A stretch of 64,000 nucleotides of DNA, taken from the NCBI RefSeq assembly GCF_002288925.2, contig NW_022098036.1, forward strand, positions 42,517,148 to 42,581,147, read 5' to 3'. The DNA is from Delphinapterus leucas. Taxonomy: Eukaryota > Chordata > Mammalia > Artiodactyla > Monodontidae. The translations under genes and the position numbers were made by a program. Positions within the stretch are counted from its first letter, which is position 1, and the number at the start of each line of letters is the position of its first letter. This document shows, in pieces, positions 22,894 to 35,848 of the stretch. The notes under the pieces were generated by a model. The model was not told where the DNA came from. It saw only the letters and a list, made by a program, of their open reading frames with translations, and made no database searches.

Positions 22894-23139
22894 CTTTTGA
22901 TGTTCCAAGGAAAGGTGGCAAGCTATCATCCTACTTTTCTGAGAAAATATAAGGGATGAAATATAAGAAGATGTATACTAGACTATTTTATAATGTAGGG
23001 TATCTTTTTCACAATTGCTTCAAGATTAGGACAAAAAATTCAGTTCAGATGGTTATATTGAAAGCAAAATTTAGAGTTTTATTATATAGGTATAATAAAT
23101 GGTATTATAATGGTATTATATATACCATTTCTCTTTGAC

Positions 23140-24010
23140 TTTCTATTATGAAATATTTCAGACATATATAAAAGCACAGAGGGCAATGTAACATATACAC
23201 ATGTATCTCATCCCAGATTTAAGTAATTGTTACTACTTTCTATATTGTTTCACATCGTTTTTGTAACATAAAAATTAAAACTAGAATTGAAAACCCCTCA
23301 TATCTTTTCCAGTCCTGTTCCTCTCATTTCTTCCTCAGACATGTCACTATTCTGAAGCGTCCTCTTGACATATTTTACACGGTACTAGTATATTATATAT
23401 GTATATTTATATAATATGTACCTACATATATATGTATATCCTTATGTCCATAAACAAGATTTATATCATTTTGTTTGATATTTAAAGGTGCCCGTCTTCA
23501 ATTTGCATTATTCACTAAAAATTGTCTTTGACGTTTATCCATGTTGACACACCTAAATTTGGTCATCATTTATTTTAACTACTGCACATTATGAATATAC
23601 TACAATTTATCCATTCATTTCTTGACAAGTGTTTAAGTTGTTTCTAGTTTTGCACTATTGTCAATGATGCCACAGTAAATATCCTCAAGAACTTCTCCAA
23701 GCACGTATCTAAGTATTCCCCTGGGTATATACTTGAAAATGAAATTGCTACGTTACAGCTTATGAGCATCTTCAATTTTGTTAGATATTAACAAACTGCA
23801 CTTCAAAATGGTTGGTTAACAAGTTCACTTTCCCACCAACAAATGAGGTTTCTCATTTGCTCACATCTTAATTAACACTTAGGATTTTCAGACAATAAAA
23901 ATTGCCAATCTGGTGAGTACTGTTTAATTTGCATTTGCATTCTCTGATTACGAGGTGAGATTGCGATGTTTTCATATATTTATTGGTCCTTCTGATATCC
24001 TCCTCAATGT
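23140..24010 (-). mobile_element. L1M 3' end, old
   Basis: Antisense L1M 3' region in order: TTTCAGACATATATAAAAGC, CATGTATCTCATCCCAGATT, CGTTTATCCATGTTGACAC, TTTATCCATTCATTTCTTGAC, TTCCCACCAACAAATGAG, AAAATTGCCAATCTGGTGAG and TTTGCATTTGCATTCTCTGATTAC. It corresponds to the ORF2 end and 3'UTR. Strongly mutated, no coding capacity. Confidence 0.72.
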
Positions 24011-24059
24011 ATTGTTTTGCTTTATTCGTTGAGCAGTCTGTGTGTCAATATACACCTTC

Positions 24060-24540
24060 TTAATTTCTGTCTTAGGTCAAGTTCTCTAAAAGCAGAGAAT
24101 GAAAAGAAGATTCTTGTACTATAAGGAATGATGAATAGTACACATGCAGGAAAAAACCTGCTGGGGGGGCGGTGCGATGAAGAAAGTAAAATAGAGAAGG
24201 AGAAGCTCAGTAAGAATGTGCTTTCAGATAAAATCAAGCCTCAGCCTGATCCCTCAAGGAACTCTTAGACATCAATGGCACAGCAGAATCTGTCTATCCT
24301 GAGGTAAGAGAGTAGGGCTTTTGTACCTCTGGGACAGAGGATCCTGGCTGCAGGCCATGTTGGGTGGGGCGGTAACTCCCAGACATTCCCCATTGGGACA
24401 GCTCTCATTGCCCAAGGACAATCCTACCTAGAACTTGTGCAAAAATCAGCAGTAAGCTGCAGCAACCACAGCAGCCAATGAAAAAGACCTCTGAGGACCC
24501 GAGATGGGCACCAGCCAAGTTTTCTACAATGACTATAGTT
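24060..24540 (-). repeat. Probable ancient interspersed repeat, family not named
   Basis: The stretch with CTCAGCCTGATCCCTCAAGG, GGCACAGCAGAATCTG, TGCAGGCCATGTTGGG and CATTGCCCAAGGACAATCC resembles a repeated sequence I have seen in mammalian genomes, but I cannot name the family. Strand is a guess. It lies between two L1M copies. Confidence 0.3.
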
Positions 24541-24841
24541 TCATAATAAATATTTTTCTCTGGTAGAGATTTAACATTCTTTTTCTTCTTCAGAATGAAC
24601 TTGGTTATTCTTGGACCTTTTCTCTATGAATCTTAGGGTCCGCTTATTAGGGTCCATAAAAACATGGTATCTATTTACTTAACTTTTTTGCATTCTTCAA
24701 TAAACTGTACAAATTTTTGCTTGTATGTTTTATACTTATTTTGTTAGATTTATTCCCAGGTTCCTCAGAGTTTATTATGAATGAGACTTATATATACACC
24801 CAATTTCTAATTGATTGTTGCTGTTATATATAAATGTCATT

Positions 24842-25712
24842 AAAAAATTTTTTATTATAGTTGATTTACAATATTGTATTAGTTTCAGGTGTATAACGTA
24901 GTGATTCAATATTTTATAGATTATACTCCGTTTAAAGTTATTACAAAATAATGGCTATATTTCCCTGTGCTGTAAAATATAATCTTGTTGCTTATTTATT
25001 TAAAACATAGTTGTTTGTGTCTCTTAATCCTATACCCCACCTTGCCCCTTCCCCCCTCCATCTCCTTACTGGTAACCACTAGTTTGTTCTCTATATCTGT
25101 GAGTCTGCATCTGTTTTGTTATATACATTCATTTGTTTAACTTTTTAGATTCCACATATAAGTGGTAACATAAGAGTATTTGTCTTTCTCTGTCTGACTT
25201 ATTTCACTAAGCATAATACTCTCTAGGTCCATCCACATTGCTGCAAATGGTAGAATTTCAATTTTTTTATAGCTGAGAATATTCCATTGTGTGTGTGTGT
25301 GTGTGTGTGAGTGTGTGTGTGTGTGTACGTTATACACCTCTTTTATCTATTCATCTATTGGGCACGTAGGTTGCTTCCATATCTTGGCTATTGTAAATAA
25401 TGCTGCTTTGAATATTGGGGTGCATGTATCTTTTTGAATTAGCGTTTTTGTTTCCTTTAGATATATATATACAGCAGTGAAATTGCTGGATCGTATGTTA
25501 GTTCTATTTTTAGTTGTTTGAGGAACCTCCATACTGTTTTCCATAGTGGATGCATCAATTTACATCCCACCAACAGTGTAGGAGGGTTTCCTTTCCTCCG
25601 AATCCTTGCCAAGACGTTTATCTCTTGTCTTTTTGACGACAGTCATTCTGACAAGTGTGAGGTGGTATCTCATTGTGGCTTTGATTTCTCTGAAAATTAG
25701 CAGTGTTGAGCA
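24842..25712 (-). mobile_element. Cetartiodactyl-type L1 3' end, 5'-truncated, nested in L1M
   Basis: Minus-strand L1 with the cetartiodactyl 3'UTR (seen here as TTGATTTACAATATTGTATTAG, TGTCTCTTAATCCTATACCCC and TCCACATATAAGTGGTAACA) and the end of ORF2 (TTGGCTATTGTAAATAATGCTG, TGGATGCATCAATTTACATC). A 12-bp duplication ATAAATG(T/C)CATT (24830-24841 and 25713-25724) brackets it. It is truncated in the ORF2 C-terminal part. It carries a GT microsatellite at 25288-25326. Confidence 0.88.
25288..25326. repeat. (GT)n microsatellite inside the L1
   Basis: GT run with one GA interruption. The same L1 position in the copy at 35541-41022 reads CCATTGTATATATGTACC, so the microsatellite grew from that L1 motif. 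Confidence 0.95.
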
Positions 25713-28100
25713 ATAAATGCCATTCTTTGTATATATTTATTCATAATCCTGCAATTTTGCTCAACTCTTATTAGTTCTAATATTTTGTTTACACATATTT
25801 TCTAGTCAGATGATTTAGTCATCAGAAAAGTTTTATTTCTTCCTTATTTCTGTTCCTCAGAATCTTGCATTGCATAGGCGGTCCAGAAAGTGTTGAAGAG
25901 AGAATAAGTAACCCTGTTTTTTTCCTGACTTTAAGAGGAATGTTTCAGACCTTTCACCTTTAAACTATTTATCAGACTAAAATTCTAATATTATTTTGAG
26001 GGTTTTTTGTTGTTGTTGCTGTCATTTTGTTTTGTTTTTAACAAAAGAGTATTGAATTTCTTCAAATCTCTTTTCTGCATATATTGAAATGACCAAATTG
26101 TTTTTCTACTTGCATCTTGTAATGCAATAAATTACATTAATACAATTTCTAATGTTAAGCCATTCTTGCATTCCTGGAATGAAACTTGGTCACAAAATGG
26201 GGTTTGTTTTTTCATAGTAAACTGAATTTGGTTTGCTAGTAACTTGTTTAAGAAGTTTGGAACCATGTTGGTAAGTGAGATTGGGATACGTGTTTTCTTT
26301 TTCACGCTGTTTTCTGGTTTTGATTTTGAGGTTACTCTATTCACATACATGGGTGGGAAGCTTTTTTTTTCATCTCCATTCTATAAATATTACGTATAAG
26401 ATAGAAATTGCCTATTTCATGTTTGTAAATGTTCTTGGGTGCTTGAAAAGAAGGAATATTCCCTATTTTTTAGAAAAAGGTGATTGTTTCATTCAAATTT
26501 TCTATATCTTTGATGTTTCTTTTGTCTGCTTAATCTCTTGGATCTGGGAGAGCAGTGATAATATCTCAAATCATAGTTGTTAATTTAAAAATAATTTTCA
26601 ATTATTGTATATTGTGTAGTTATAATGTAAGTTGCATACAATTCAGAATTGATATATGTTCCTGGTGAATTATTCCCTTTATTATTAAGCAATGACACCT
26701 TCATACTCTAGAGTAATTTTTCTTATGTTAAAGCCTATTTTTCTTCAATATTAATAGTGCCATATCATCTTTCTTCTGAGCACTATTCCTGTTACATTTT
26801 TTTCCTTGCTCTTTACTCTCAATCTTTTTTGTCATTTATTTTATGTCTATTATAAAATTAATACAGCTTTTAATATTATTTTTATTCAGGTTAGGAATCT
26901 GTTAACAGACAAACTTAATCTGTGAATATTTATTATGCTTACTGGCATATTTGAAATATTTCTACCATTTTACCTTATTTTATGATTTCTTTTTATATTG
27001 TCATGCTTGTAGTTTTTTGCTTCTGTTTTCCTTTTCTCATGCTTTCTATTGGATTAGATTTCTTTACGTCTTATTTTTTGTTTTAGAAACTAGATATTCT
27101 GCTTCTATTTTTTTGTGGTTCACTTAAATTTGTAAATAATTATAGTTAGTTTTAAACATTCTAAAGTTCTTATCTCTAGACTGCTCCCAAGCAATTCAAA
27201 ATACTTAACCTCATCTCTGATTTCCCATCCCCATCTTCCATACAATTTTACCAAATTAATCATTATTAGTAGTAGTATTTATATCTAATGACTATTTAGA
27301 TACCAACGTATTTGTCAATTTCTTGCTCATCTTGCTTCTTGAACCCATCCATTATTCTAGTTTCTATTCTGTTCTTACCAAATTTCGTATTTCATCAAGA
27401 GTCTGTAAGTAGTCAAATCTCTCAGCCCCATTTGAATATTTAAAAATTTTTTCTTCTTCTTGAATAGTCGTTTGAGTAATGAATTCTACACTGACAGTTA
27501 TTTCCCTCAGCACTTTGAAGCTATTATCCCAAGGTTTTCTGATTACTTGTTTAGGTATTCCACATTTTTCACTGGTTGCTTTTAAGATTTTTATCTTTAT
27601 CTTTGAAGTTCTGCTTTTTCACAACACTGTAGGTTGGTATTTGTTTTACTTTTTCTACTTTGTACTCATGTTACTTCTTCTTTTGAAGACTTAGATCTTA
27701 CTTTAATTCCAGAACATTTTTGACAATTATTCCTTCAACTGTTGTCTCTCCTTAATTCTCTAATTTTTTCTGAATATTCAGTTAATATACACTGGACTTT
27801 CTTATTTTATCCTCCATTTCTCCTGACAGTTCTGTCACATTTCCCATTTTTTCTGCTTTACCCTACATACCAAATACTTTTCTAGATGTAGTTCTATTTT
27901 TCCTAATTTTTTATTTAACCTCTATTGTGTTGTGAGTTTGTGTGTGCTTATTTCAGTGGTTAGATTTTTAATTTCAGGGTTCTCTGGGGTTCAAATCCTT
28001 CAGGTTTAATTAATACATTTCTTTCCTTCCATCATGTCTTCTAACCTGTCTTTAACCTCTATAATGATTACAATTTTTAAAATTTTATAGATTCTTTTAA

Positions 28101-30329
28101 TTGTTGTATAGTTTTATACCTTGGGGTGTTAAATCTCCTGTTTTGCTTGCTGATTCTCTCTCCTAGTGGATAGTTTCCCCTCCCACCCCCTGTGGTACAT
28201 GTGTGTAGGGATGGGTTTATTTAATTTTTTGAGAACACCTTCAGCTAGGTGTGTGTGTGCATGTGCACACACAAATTCTTGTGTTCAGAATAGTGAATGA
28301 TTCATAAAGCGGTTTCATTTTGCTTTTGACAAAGGTCTTAAAACAATTTTTATGTAAATTTTCCATTTTGTTAATCCAGTATAAAATAGTTGGGAACTGA
28401 TTTTGCTGCTATTCATAGGGACCCTCAATATAAAGATGAATTTTCTTGGATAAAATTAGTTTGCAAGTAGCCTGTACATGGATGATATACATCTTGATGA
28501 AGTTCTCAGATACTCAGGTTCATTTTCTCTCTACTACTTCACCACCCTAATGCACAGCTTACATTCTTCGACTGTTAGAGCTCAAACTATTGCATCCTTC
28601 CTCAGGAGAGGAAGAAGGGGAAGGTGAAAGGAAAAAAAACTGTACTTGCCTGCCATTTAAGGAGTCTTCAGAGACATTGGACCACAGATAATTAGCCAGA
28701 ACTCTTCAAGTAACCACATCCAGGTGCAAGGTAACCACCCTACCACCACCACCAAATATAATAATTTAACTGGCGTCATTCTCAACCCCAATAACATAGA
28801 CATCCTCTTAATAAGAAAGAAGGGGAAGAATGGATATGTGATAGATACCTATCAGTGTCTGTAAAACCCAATCAAGCAGATATAATACACTGGGACTTCC
28901 TACTCGTGTACTGCTTATCTGCAGTTTTCTTTTCTTAAAAGTGATATTTTCTTCACCTATGGTTCTAGGTAATTTGCAAGCTTAGCTGGAGCATCTCAGG
29001 CGAGTGGGCGGGAATTTTCTAATTCTCTTTTCCACCGAGATAGTAATTCTTCAATGTTTTATTCTATATACAGGGGATTCAGTTTTATCCCTGGCTTTCC
29101 TTTGAGTTACACCTATTTATTTGTTTTTCTTTGGTTCCATAGAAAAAGCAACCTTTTTTTAATATTGTGCTTTAACTAGTTTTTCTATTTGTAGCTAACA
29201 GGTGAGACTATCCATATTAGCAAAAAATGTAGTCAAATTATAAAAGTGGACATTTAACCTCAGGACACTTGTTTTCACTCATCCATTCATGTACCTAGTT
29301 CTAAATATATAAACTATCTAAATGATGTTGATACATCTTCCCCAGCAGAGGATATATTTGGTTGAAAAAATTGCTTTCCACAGATAAATTCATGTATATG
29401 AAAAAGATATCTCTCTTGTCAAATAGCAATATGTGAGTGTGGGGAGGTAGGGAAGATGGGAAAATGGGCAAAAGAATAAAAATTAGGGGCTCAAAATACA
29501 TTTTGAATTCCCTTAATCCTGATAAAGGAACTGAATAATAAGAACGATAGGACTCATCTCCAATTCTCTATGACTATACAGTGCAAGGTAAAGAAAAAAA
29601 TTACTGCAAAACATTAAAATGTAAAGAGATTCTAGAATTTTCATTAACTTGTATGACTTCAGGAAAGTCATTATTTTTTCCAGTGCCATCTTCTCCATTT
29701 AGAAGATAACAGAAATAATCAATGTTTTCTTATTTTCACACTTAAAAAATTTACAATTTAAAAATCACTCTAACTCCAGTAAAAATGTTATCTTGAAGGT
29801 AACCATTTTGAAGAGGACATGATAACCTTATTATATATCTGTAAGAATTTTCTCTTAAAACAATGATCCTGATTCCTGCTAGCATCTAGAATCTGGACAC
29901 AGTATACAGATGACCCCAAAGGCTAGTGGAGAAAATAAGGAAGGCCATAGCAGAATTTGCTAGTATCTCGTATTTACTTTGTTCAGTTTTTGTAGGATCT
30001 CACATTCAGAACATATCCTTCATTTATAGTAGTAAAGAAAACAAGACAGAAAATGAAGGTTAGGACTAGGGATTAGGTTTTAGAAGACATTAATAATCAT
30101 GTTTAATAACTTCTTGTAGTTTGCCATCTTAATCAATGGTTCAATCACTTAGGGACTCCTATGAAAGAATCTAAAATGTTGGCATGCATACATCTCCAAA
30201 AAGGTAAAAATAGTCATAATTAGGTAGACGTAAAATTAAGTACTATGCTCTATCCTTCTATATAGACATATCTTGGGGTACCATTCTTACCCATGCTCCC
30301 AGAAAAAAAATCCTGCTGTAACAGGATCT
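28101..30329. other. Unique AT-rich DNA, nothing recognised
   Basis: No gene or nameable repeat. A TGTGTGTGTGCATGTGCACA near-palindrome lies at about 28244-28268. Open frames at 29301-29501 and 29513-29698 show no domain. Confidence 0.45.
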
Positions 30330-30830
30330 TTCAATTACAAGTAATAGAATATTCAATTAAAAGTAGCTTAATATAGGGATTATTACCTTATATAACAAAA
30401 AGAGTCCTGGTAGAACACTTGCCAATTAAACCAGTAAATCAACCAGATCATCATAGATCAAGCTCTCTCTAACATAACCAGGAATCATTTTAGTCCTTAG
30501 AATTGTCCCTTTGTGGTCATAGATCTTGCAATTCTGGGCAACATCTAGTGAAAGAACAGACAGATATTTTTCCTAAGGATCTCTTTGTATCGCAGAAGAA
30601 AATATTCCCCAGAATTCTCTCAGCAGACTTTCCCTCACATCTTATTGTGCAGAATTGGATCATATGCCCAAGTCTGGCGAAGCACATTGTGATTGATTTA
30701 ATCCAATCAAGACTCACTGTCTTGGGCACATTAGTTCTGTTAACAAGGAAATGAAGGAAGTGTCCATTGAAAAGACAATCTACAGTATCTATCATAGCTG
30801 CACCTACTCAGAGCTCTATGAAGGGTTTTT
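30330..30830. repeat. Probable ancient interspersed repeat, family not named
   Basis: The segment AACTAATAG-like start, AAAAGTAGCTTAATATAGGGAT, then CTCTCAGCAGACTTTCCCTC, CACATCTTATTGTGCAGAATTG, CATATGCCCAAG and CCAATCAAGACTCACTGTC follows the order of a common old mammalian repeat that I cannot name. Open frames here (30503-30795, both strands) are explained by it. Confidence 0.35.
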
Positions 30831-32679
30831 GCCTCTGACCCACATCCTGTGGACTAAATCATGTATAGACACAGGGCCTGAAGTAGCCCATCTGTAAATT
30901 GTCCATCTCTCTAGATGGAAAAATACAAAGCAAAAATAAGAACAAAACCCTGACCCAAATTTCAAGAAATTTGGACTGGAACATCAAGAAAAACTTCATT
31001 TGGTTGCAAATGAAATTAGTTGACATTTGTGGAATACCTGAGATAAATTAATAGTGAAGCACAAGAGTGCGAGACTATGAATTCTTGCTGCTGAGGCCCA
31101 CTAGCCTGCCCTGATGTTCACTTCCTGCAGTCTTGGTACTCAGCATTTTCTGTATTTCCATGAGAAATCTTATACCTCTGTCTACAATAACCTCCTTTCC
31201 TCCAGTACCTACATCCACAGACATCGGCTACAGCTTTGAGTTAGTTTTGAATTGTGTTTTCATTTCTTGCAACACATTTTTTTTTGTTGTTGCCTACAAC
31301 AGAAATAGGTACCATGTTGATGCAAAAGAATATGGGACATTGAGAACTGACGGTCAGGTCTATAGGAACAGTGAGACTCCCTTCCATATTCCAGGATGGG
31401 AAAATAATAATCCATGATATGCAGCGGCAAAGCTGCTCATGAGGCAGATTATGGAGGGGGTGGAGGGGCAAGTGAATAAACCTTAGTCTTAGAATGCCTG
31501 GCTTTATGTGCATTCAGAAACAGAGTCTTTATGTAACCTTGATGCAGGAAGACTTCTTTCTGCAGCCAACATGCTGAAGCTGCTTAAAGATGAGGTCAGA
31601 AAATAATCTTAGAAGATATCAAATTGCAACACTAATTTATTTCCTAGCAGTGCCAGGTTTCCATGATTAAGGTTTAAGCACAGATTAAAAGAGATTTTGA
31701 CAATTAAAATCTGAATATTTGAGAGAAATCAGATATGTCAGAGGAGTGGACAACATTGTTGTCCTTGCCATGCAGCATTCAGTCTCTTGTTCTTTGGTTA
31801 ACAGCGTCTTGATTTCTTTTTGAGTGGGGAAGTCAGGTAAGATGCCTTGTATTACCTTAGGCAAGGGTGGCATATGACTCAAGCTAAGCTGATCAAGCTC
31901 TGCATGTTGGCCTTAGATCTTGAACAGAGTGACCAGAGGTTGGAAAAATGGATTGAAATAATTGACCCAAGACCACAGATTTTCCACTAATGCCAGCTGC
32001 TTAGATCTCCAGAGCTACTTGGGCTCTTGTCATCTCTGAGCCAGTATCTGAAGCTTTGCTTTTCATTTTGGGAGGTGGCCATATACTCCAATAAATGATC
32101 TATTTTCTTAAGTCGGTTTATAGTAGCTCAAATAAAGTTATTTGGAATAGGGCAGTGCAACCAACGTGGGGAGAAGTGGATGGATTCTTGATATTTTTAT
32201 GTATAACCTACAGTATTCTGTGACTGGTTATATTTGGAGGTAGGGAGAGGGAGAGAGGAGTTCAACACCCATTTCCAGGCTTGAGCAAATGTGAGGATGG
32301 TAGTGACAGTTATTGAGATAGGGAATAAGGAATGAGAAATAAGTTTACTGAAAAAATTATGAGTTTAGTGATAGACATATTGAGTTGAGATGCCTTTGCC
32401 AAAATCAGTAGGTAGTAGGCCATATGTGGTCTGCAGTTTAGTGGGGAGTTTAGAATGGGAACTGTTGGCAACTGCCAGAATCCCCACCACCCCCCCACGA
32501 CTCCTGAACTTTTAAGATAAGGGCTATTACGGTAGTAAGGTTCAAAGGAATGATCTCTGAAATCTCCATTCCTAACAGTAGAATCCTGCAATAAAAACCA
32601 AAAAACAAGACAAAACAAAAAACTTATGGGGTATTGTAGAAATTGTTGCTAAAATAAAAGACCTTAGAAATGAATGCAT
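30831..32679. other. Unique or very old DNA, no gene recognised
   Basis: The 31650-32140 part ends with CCAATAAATGATCTATTTTC and looks LTR-like or repeat-like, but I cannot place it. Open frames at 31133-31417 and 32310-32618 show no domain and no convincing splice context. Confidence 0.4.
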
Positions 32680-33230
32680 GGGGTCAGTTAAATGTTTATA
32701 AAATAAAGCTGTATAATAAATAACCACAAAACCTCAGTGTCGAGTAACAATAATTTATTTAGATCAGAAATAATTTATTTAGCTCAGCTGATGTTAGCTG
32801 ATATTTTTTAAGAAAACATGTGGATCAGCTAGGTGACTCTGTTAATTTGGGCTATGGTCACTCACATGTCTGGGAGGCAAATGGCTGTCAACTGATCTAG
32901 GATAGCCTAGCCTGAGATGACTGGGGAAACTCAACTCTGTTCTGTGCATCTTATCCTCCAGTTGGCTAGCACAGGCACGTTTTCATGGAGAGGACCAAGA
33001 GAGAAAGTAAGCAGAAACACACAAGGTCTCTTGAGACCTATGTTCAAAGCTGGGACACCATCATTTCCACTGCATTCTACTGGGCAAAGCAATTCACAAG
33101 AACATTCCAGATCCAAGGGGTGGGGAAAAAAAAGACTATGTACTTTTAGTTAGAATTATAAAGTTGTACGGTGAAGGAAGAGGGTGGGATGGAGTATCAA
33201 GACCATTAAAAAATCAGTCTATTGCACATG
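32680..33230 (-). repeat. Probable ancient LTR-like repeat, family not named
   Basis: Pieces such as ACAATAATTTATTTAG, GGTCACTCACATGTCTGGG, CATCTTATCCTCCAGTTGGC, CAAGGTCTCTTGAGACCTA, TTCTACTGGGCAAAGCAA and AGATCCAAGGGGTGGGG occur in the order of a common mammalian repeat. Strand and class are uncertain. The open frame 32917-33153 lies within it. Confidence 0.4.
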
Positions 33231-34088
33231 GTGTTTCTATCACCTTCCCATTCAACTCATGTTGCCTAGTACAGAAAGGTTGTTGGTATGTTGATGGTAT
33301 CTAGGTATAACCATAAATAACAGTGTAGTTATCAAGGTGTTGACCTTCATTCTGATTCTCTTCTGGGAGTAATTTCCTTCTCTTCCAAATTAATAAAAAT
33401 CATGGCACTTTGGACCTGGTTTTTGGTTTTGCTAACACACTTTTGTTTGTATCTATCAATCTTAAAAGTTTGCCTTCACTTGGCAGGGTAGATTAATACT
33501 ATTACTGTGCTCTCCAGGGAAAAGTCAACTTTATAATGGGGTCTGTGACACAATTTAATTAATGAAGACCTTGACCACCCTACCACATCCTACTAGTGTA
33601 CATGATACAGGTTTACTGTAATAACGATGCTAATGCTGATAATCTCTGAAGGACCAAAAATTGAAATCATCTGTCTTGGTAAATTATATGTGTCTGGGAT
33701 GATGAAAATGATGAAAGATAAGTTTGACAAAACACGGGGTGCTGATACCTTGCTAGTTGATTGTAGCTCCTTGTTTTTAAGGGTTTGAAGTATATTCGAA
33801 TATTCTCTACAAAAGTTAGGGGTAAGTTGCATAAATGGGATGTCATCTGACATATTCACCAGGTTAATCAGGCGTAGCAGCATGTTATTTTCAAGTGGGA
33901 GTGGTATTTTGTAATATCTAATTACAAAATAATACAAAATATTTAATATCTAATATCTATTTTGTAATATCTAGAATATCTAAGACTACAAATAACAGGG
34001 TATCTAACTCAACTTGGCCTGAACAGTAATGAAGTTTATCATCTCATGTGGGAAGATTACATGGGTAGAGGCTCCAAACTCTCTGCTC
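33231..34088. other. Unique DNA, nothing recognised
   Basis: No gene visible. A short imperfect tandem of TTTGTAATATCTA-type units lies at about 33905-33980. The 33990-34088 part may be an old repeat into which the next SINE inserted. Confidence 0.45.
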
Positions 34089-34102
34089 CTCTGTGGTTCT
34101 CT

Positions 34103-34422
34103 CTCTCTTTTTTTTTTTTTATGTTGCGGGTAGTAGTTAATTAATTAATTTATTTATTTTTGCTGTGTTGGGTCTTCATTTCTGTGCGAGGGCTTTCTCT
34201 AGTTGTGGCAAGCGGGGGCCACTCTTCATCGCGGTGCACGGGCCTCTCACTATGGCGGCCTCTCTTGTTGCAGAGCACAGGCTCCAGACGCGCAGGCTCA
34301 GTAGTTGTGGCTCACGGGCCTAGTTGCTCCGCGGCATGTGGGATCCTCCCAGACCAGGGCTCGAACCCGTGTCCCCTGCATTAGCAGGCAGATTCTCAAC
34401 CACTGTGCCACCAGGGAAGCCC
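34103..34422 (-). mobile_element. CHR-family SINE, long form
   Basis: Minus-strand long CHR copy ending at 34422 with its GGGGCTTCCCTGGTGGCAC head; the B-box complement GGCTCGAACCCG lies near 34360-34371, and the tail is TTAATTAATTAATTTATTTA. A perfect duplication CTCTGTGGTTCTCT (34089-34102 and 34423-34436) flanks it. Confidence 0.95.
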
Positions 34423-34436
34423 CTCTGTGGTTCTCT

Positions 34437-35029
34437 TAACTCAGCCTCTTTCTTGTGTCACCATCTTGAGACTTACAGTTTGATAGATGCAGCAGTGTTT
34501 GATGTCAAAGATAGACATTGTCCAGAGATACAAAAAGCAGATAATTTTTACTGGAATCTCTTAAATGGAAAGGAAATATTTTCCAGAAGGCTTCAGATAC
34601 CTTTCTAAAATGAATGATAAGCCCCAACTTCCTTTTGCAGAAATTCCATTGGGTCATCATCTTTTTAGGCAGCAATTACTGAGTGCCTTCGAGTGCCATG
34701 ACCAAGGCAGGCATGGTCCTGCTCTCCTGGAGCTTATCATCTGCTTATTCCACATTAGGAACAAAGTGCATGTACCATCCTCTGAAAATGCAGAGTTTCT
34801 TGTATTAATATACATTAAGGATAAGTAATTCTTAGCTTGTTGGGCAATATGGGAGTGGGCCCAAACAGATAATAAAAACCTATATCAAGGTGCTCATAGG
34901 CCTATACCTGCCCAATTACAATTTCATCTAAAATTTCATCAGGGTTTTTAATTTCAGCTTAGAGGATTTTCTGATTGCTTTATGTAATAGCTGGCATTAG
35001 TTCTAACAAGACTTCTAAAATATTGCAGC
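34437..35029. other. Mostly unique DNA, nothing recognised
   Basis: The 34670-34760 part (GGCAGCAATTACTGAGTGCC; CTCCTGGAGCTTATCATC) resembles the start of an ancient interspersed repeat, also seen at 47480 and 49150. No gene visible. Confidence 0.4.
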
Positions 35030-35305
35030 CCCTATTGGGTATCTTAGTTCAGGCTGCAATATAAAAAAGTAAACAATAGAAGAATTATTTCTCATAGTTC
35101 TAGAGGTTGGAAGTCCTTGATCAGAGTGCCTGCATGGTCAGGTCTGATAAAAGCTCTCTTCTGGGTTGTAGACTGCCTTTATCTTCTTGTATCTTCACAT
35201 GGTGGAAAGAGGGCAAGAAAGGTCTCTGGAATCTCCTTTGTAGGGGCACTAACTCCATTATGAATTTTTGGAGGGGCATAAATATTCATTTTATAACATT
35301 GAGAT
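35030..35305 (-). mobile_element. ERVL-MaLR LTR fragment (MLT1-like)
   Basis: Reverse-oriented MaLR LTR: TCTTAGTTCAGGCTGCAAT, GAATTATTTCTCATAGTTC, TAGAGGTTGGAAGTCC, TCTTCACATGGTGGAAAGAG and ATGAATTTTTGGAGGGGCA. The middle is shortened. Compare the fuller copy at 58815-59318. Confidence 0.68.
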
Positions 35306-35530
35306 ATACCTGCATTATGGTGCAAAAGGGAAATACTGTAGTTTTCTTAAGCAGAATCATAAGCAGTATTTCCAAGGTTCTATATCTAGAACACATTATA
35401 TAAATAGCCCACACCCATCCTGTAAGGTCTAGACTTGTATGTCCAGCAGCATACATTAGTTCATAGATGTCTTAAACCTTCCTCAATTGCATCATGTCCA
35501 AAACTAAGCTCATCATCTCCAGTTTATCTC
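35306..35530. other. Unique DNA, nothing recognised
   Basis: No feature visible up to the target duplication of the L1 that follows. Confidence 0.5.
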
Positions 35531-35848
35531 CATATTCACTTTTTTTTAATGCTCGTGCTTATTTATTTATTTTTTATTCTTATTTTCTATACAGCAGGTT
35601 CTTATTAGTTATCAATTTTATACACATCAGTGTATACATGTCAATCCCAATCTCCCAATTCATCACACCACCACCCCCATCCCCCTGCCGCTTCCCCCCT
35701 TGATGTCCATATGTTTGTTCTCTACATTGGTGTCTCAGTTTCTGCACTGAAAACTGGTTCATCTGTACCATTTTTCTAGGTTCCCCATATATGCGTTAAT
35801 ATACAATATTTGTTTTTCTCTTTCTGACTTACTTCACTCTGATAGTCT

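Larger units (their letters stand above)
24545..28100 (-). mobile_element. Long L1M element, ORF2 to ORF1 region, old
   Basis: Read on the minus strand from right to left it keeps L1 order. About 27100-28100 is ORF1 and the 5' region (CACTTTGAAGCTATTATCCC; GGTTGCTTTTAAGATTTTTATC). 26400-27100 is the endonuclease region. 26050-26350 is the RT region, with the AATTACATTAATACAATTTC and CATTCTTGCATTCCTGG hallmarks. 25713-26000 and 24545-24841 are RT/thumb pieces. A younger L1 (24842-25712) splits it. All frames are broken. This is the most complete old L1 in the window apart from 35541-41022. Confidence 0.68.

Noticed and set aside
34160..34608. Plus-strand frames at 34.2-34.6 kb
   Set aside because: The first is inside a long CHR SINE, and the second runs out of it into unique DNA by chance.
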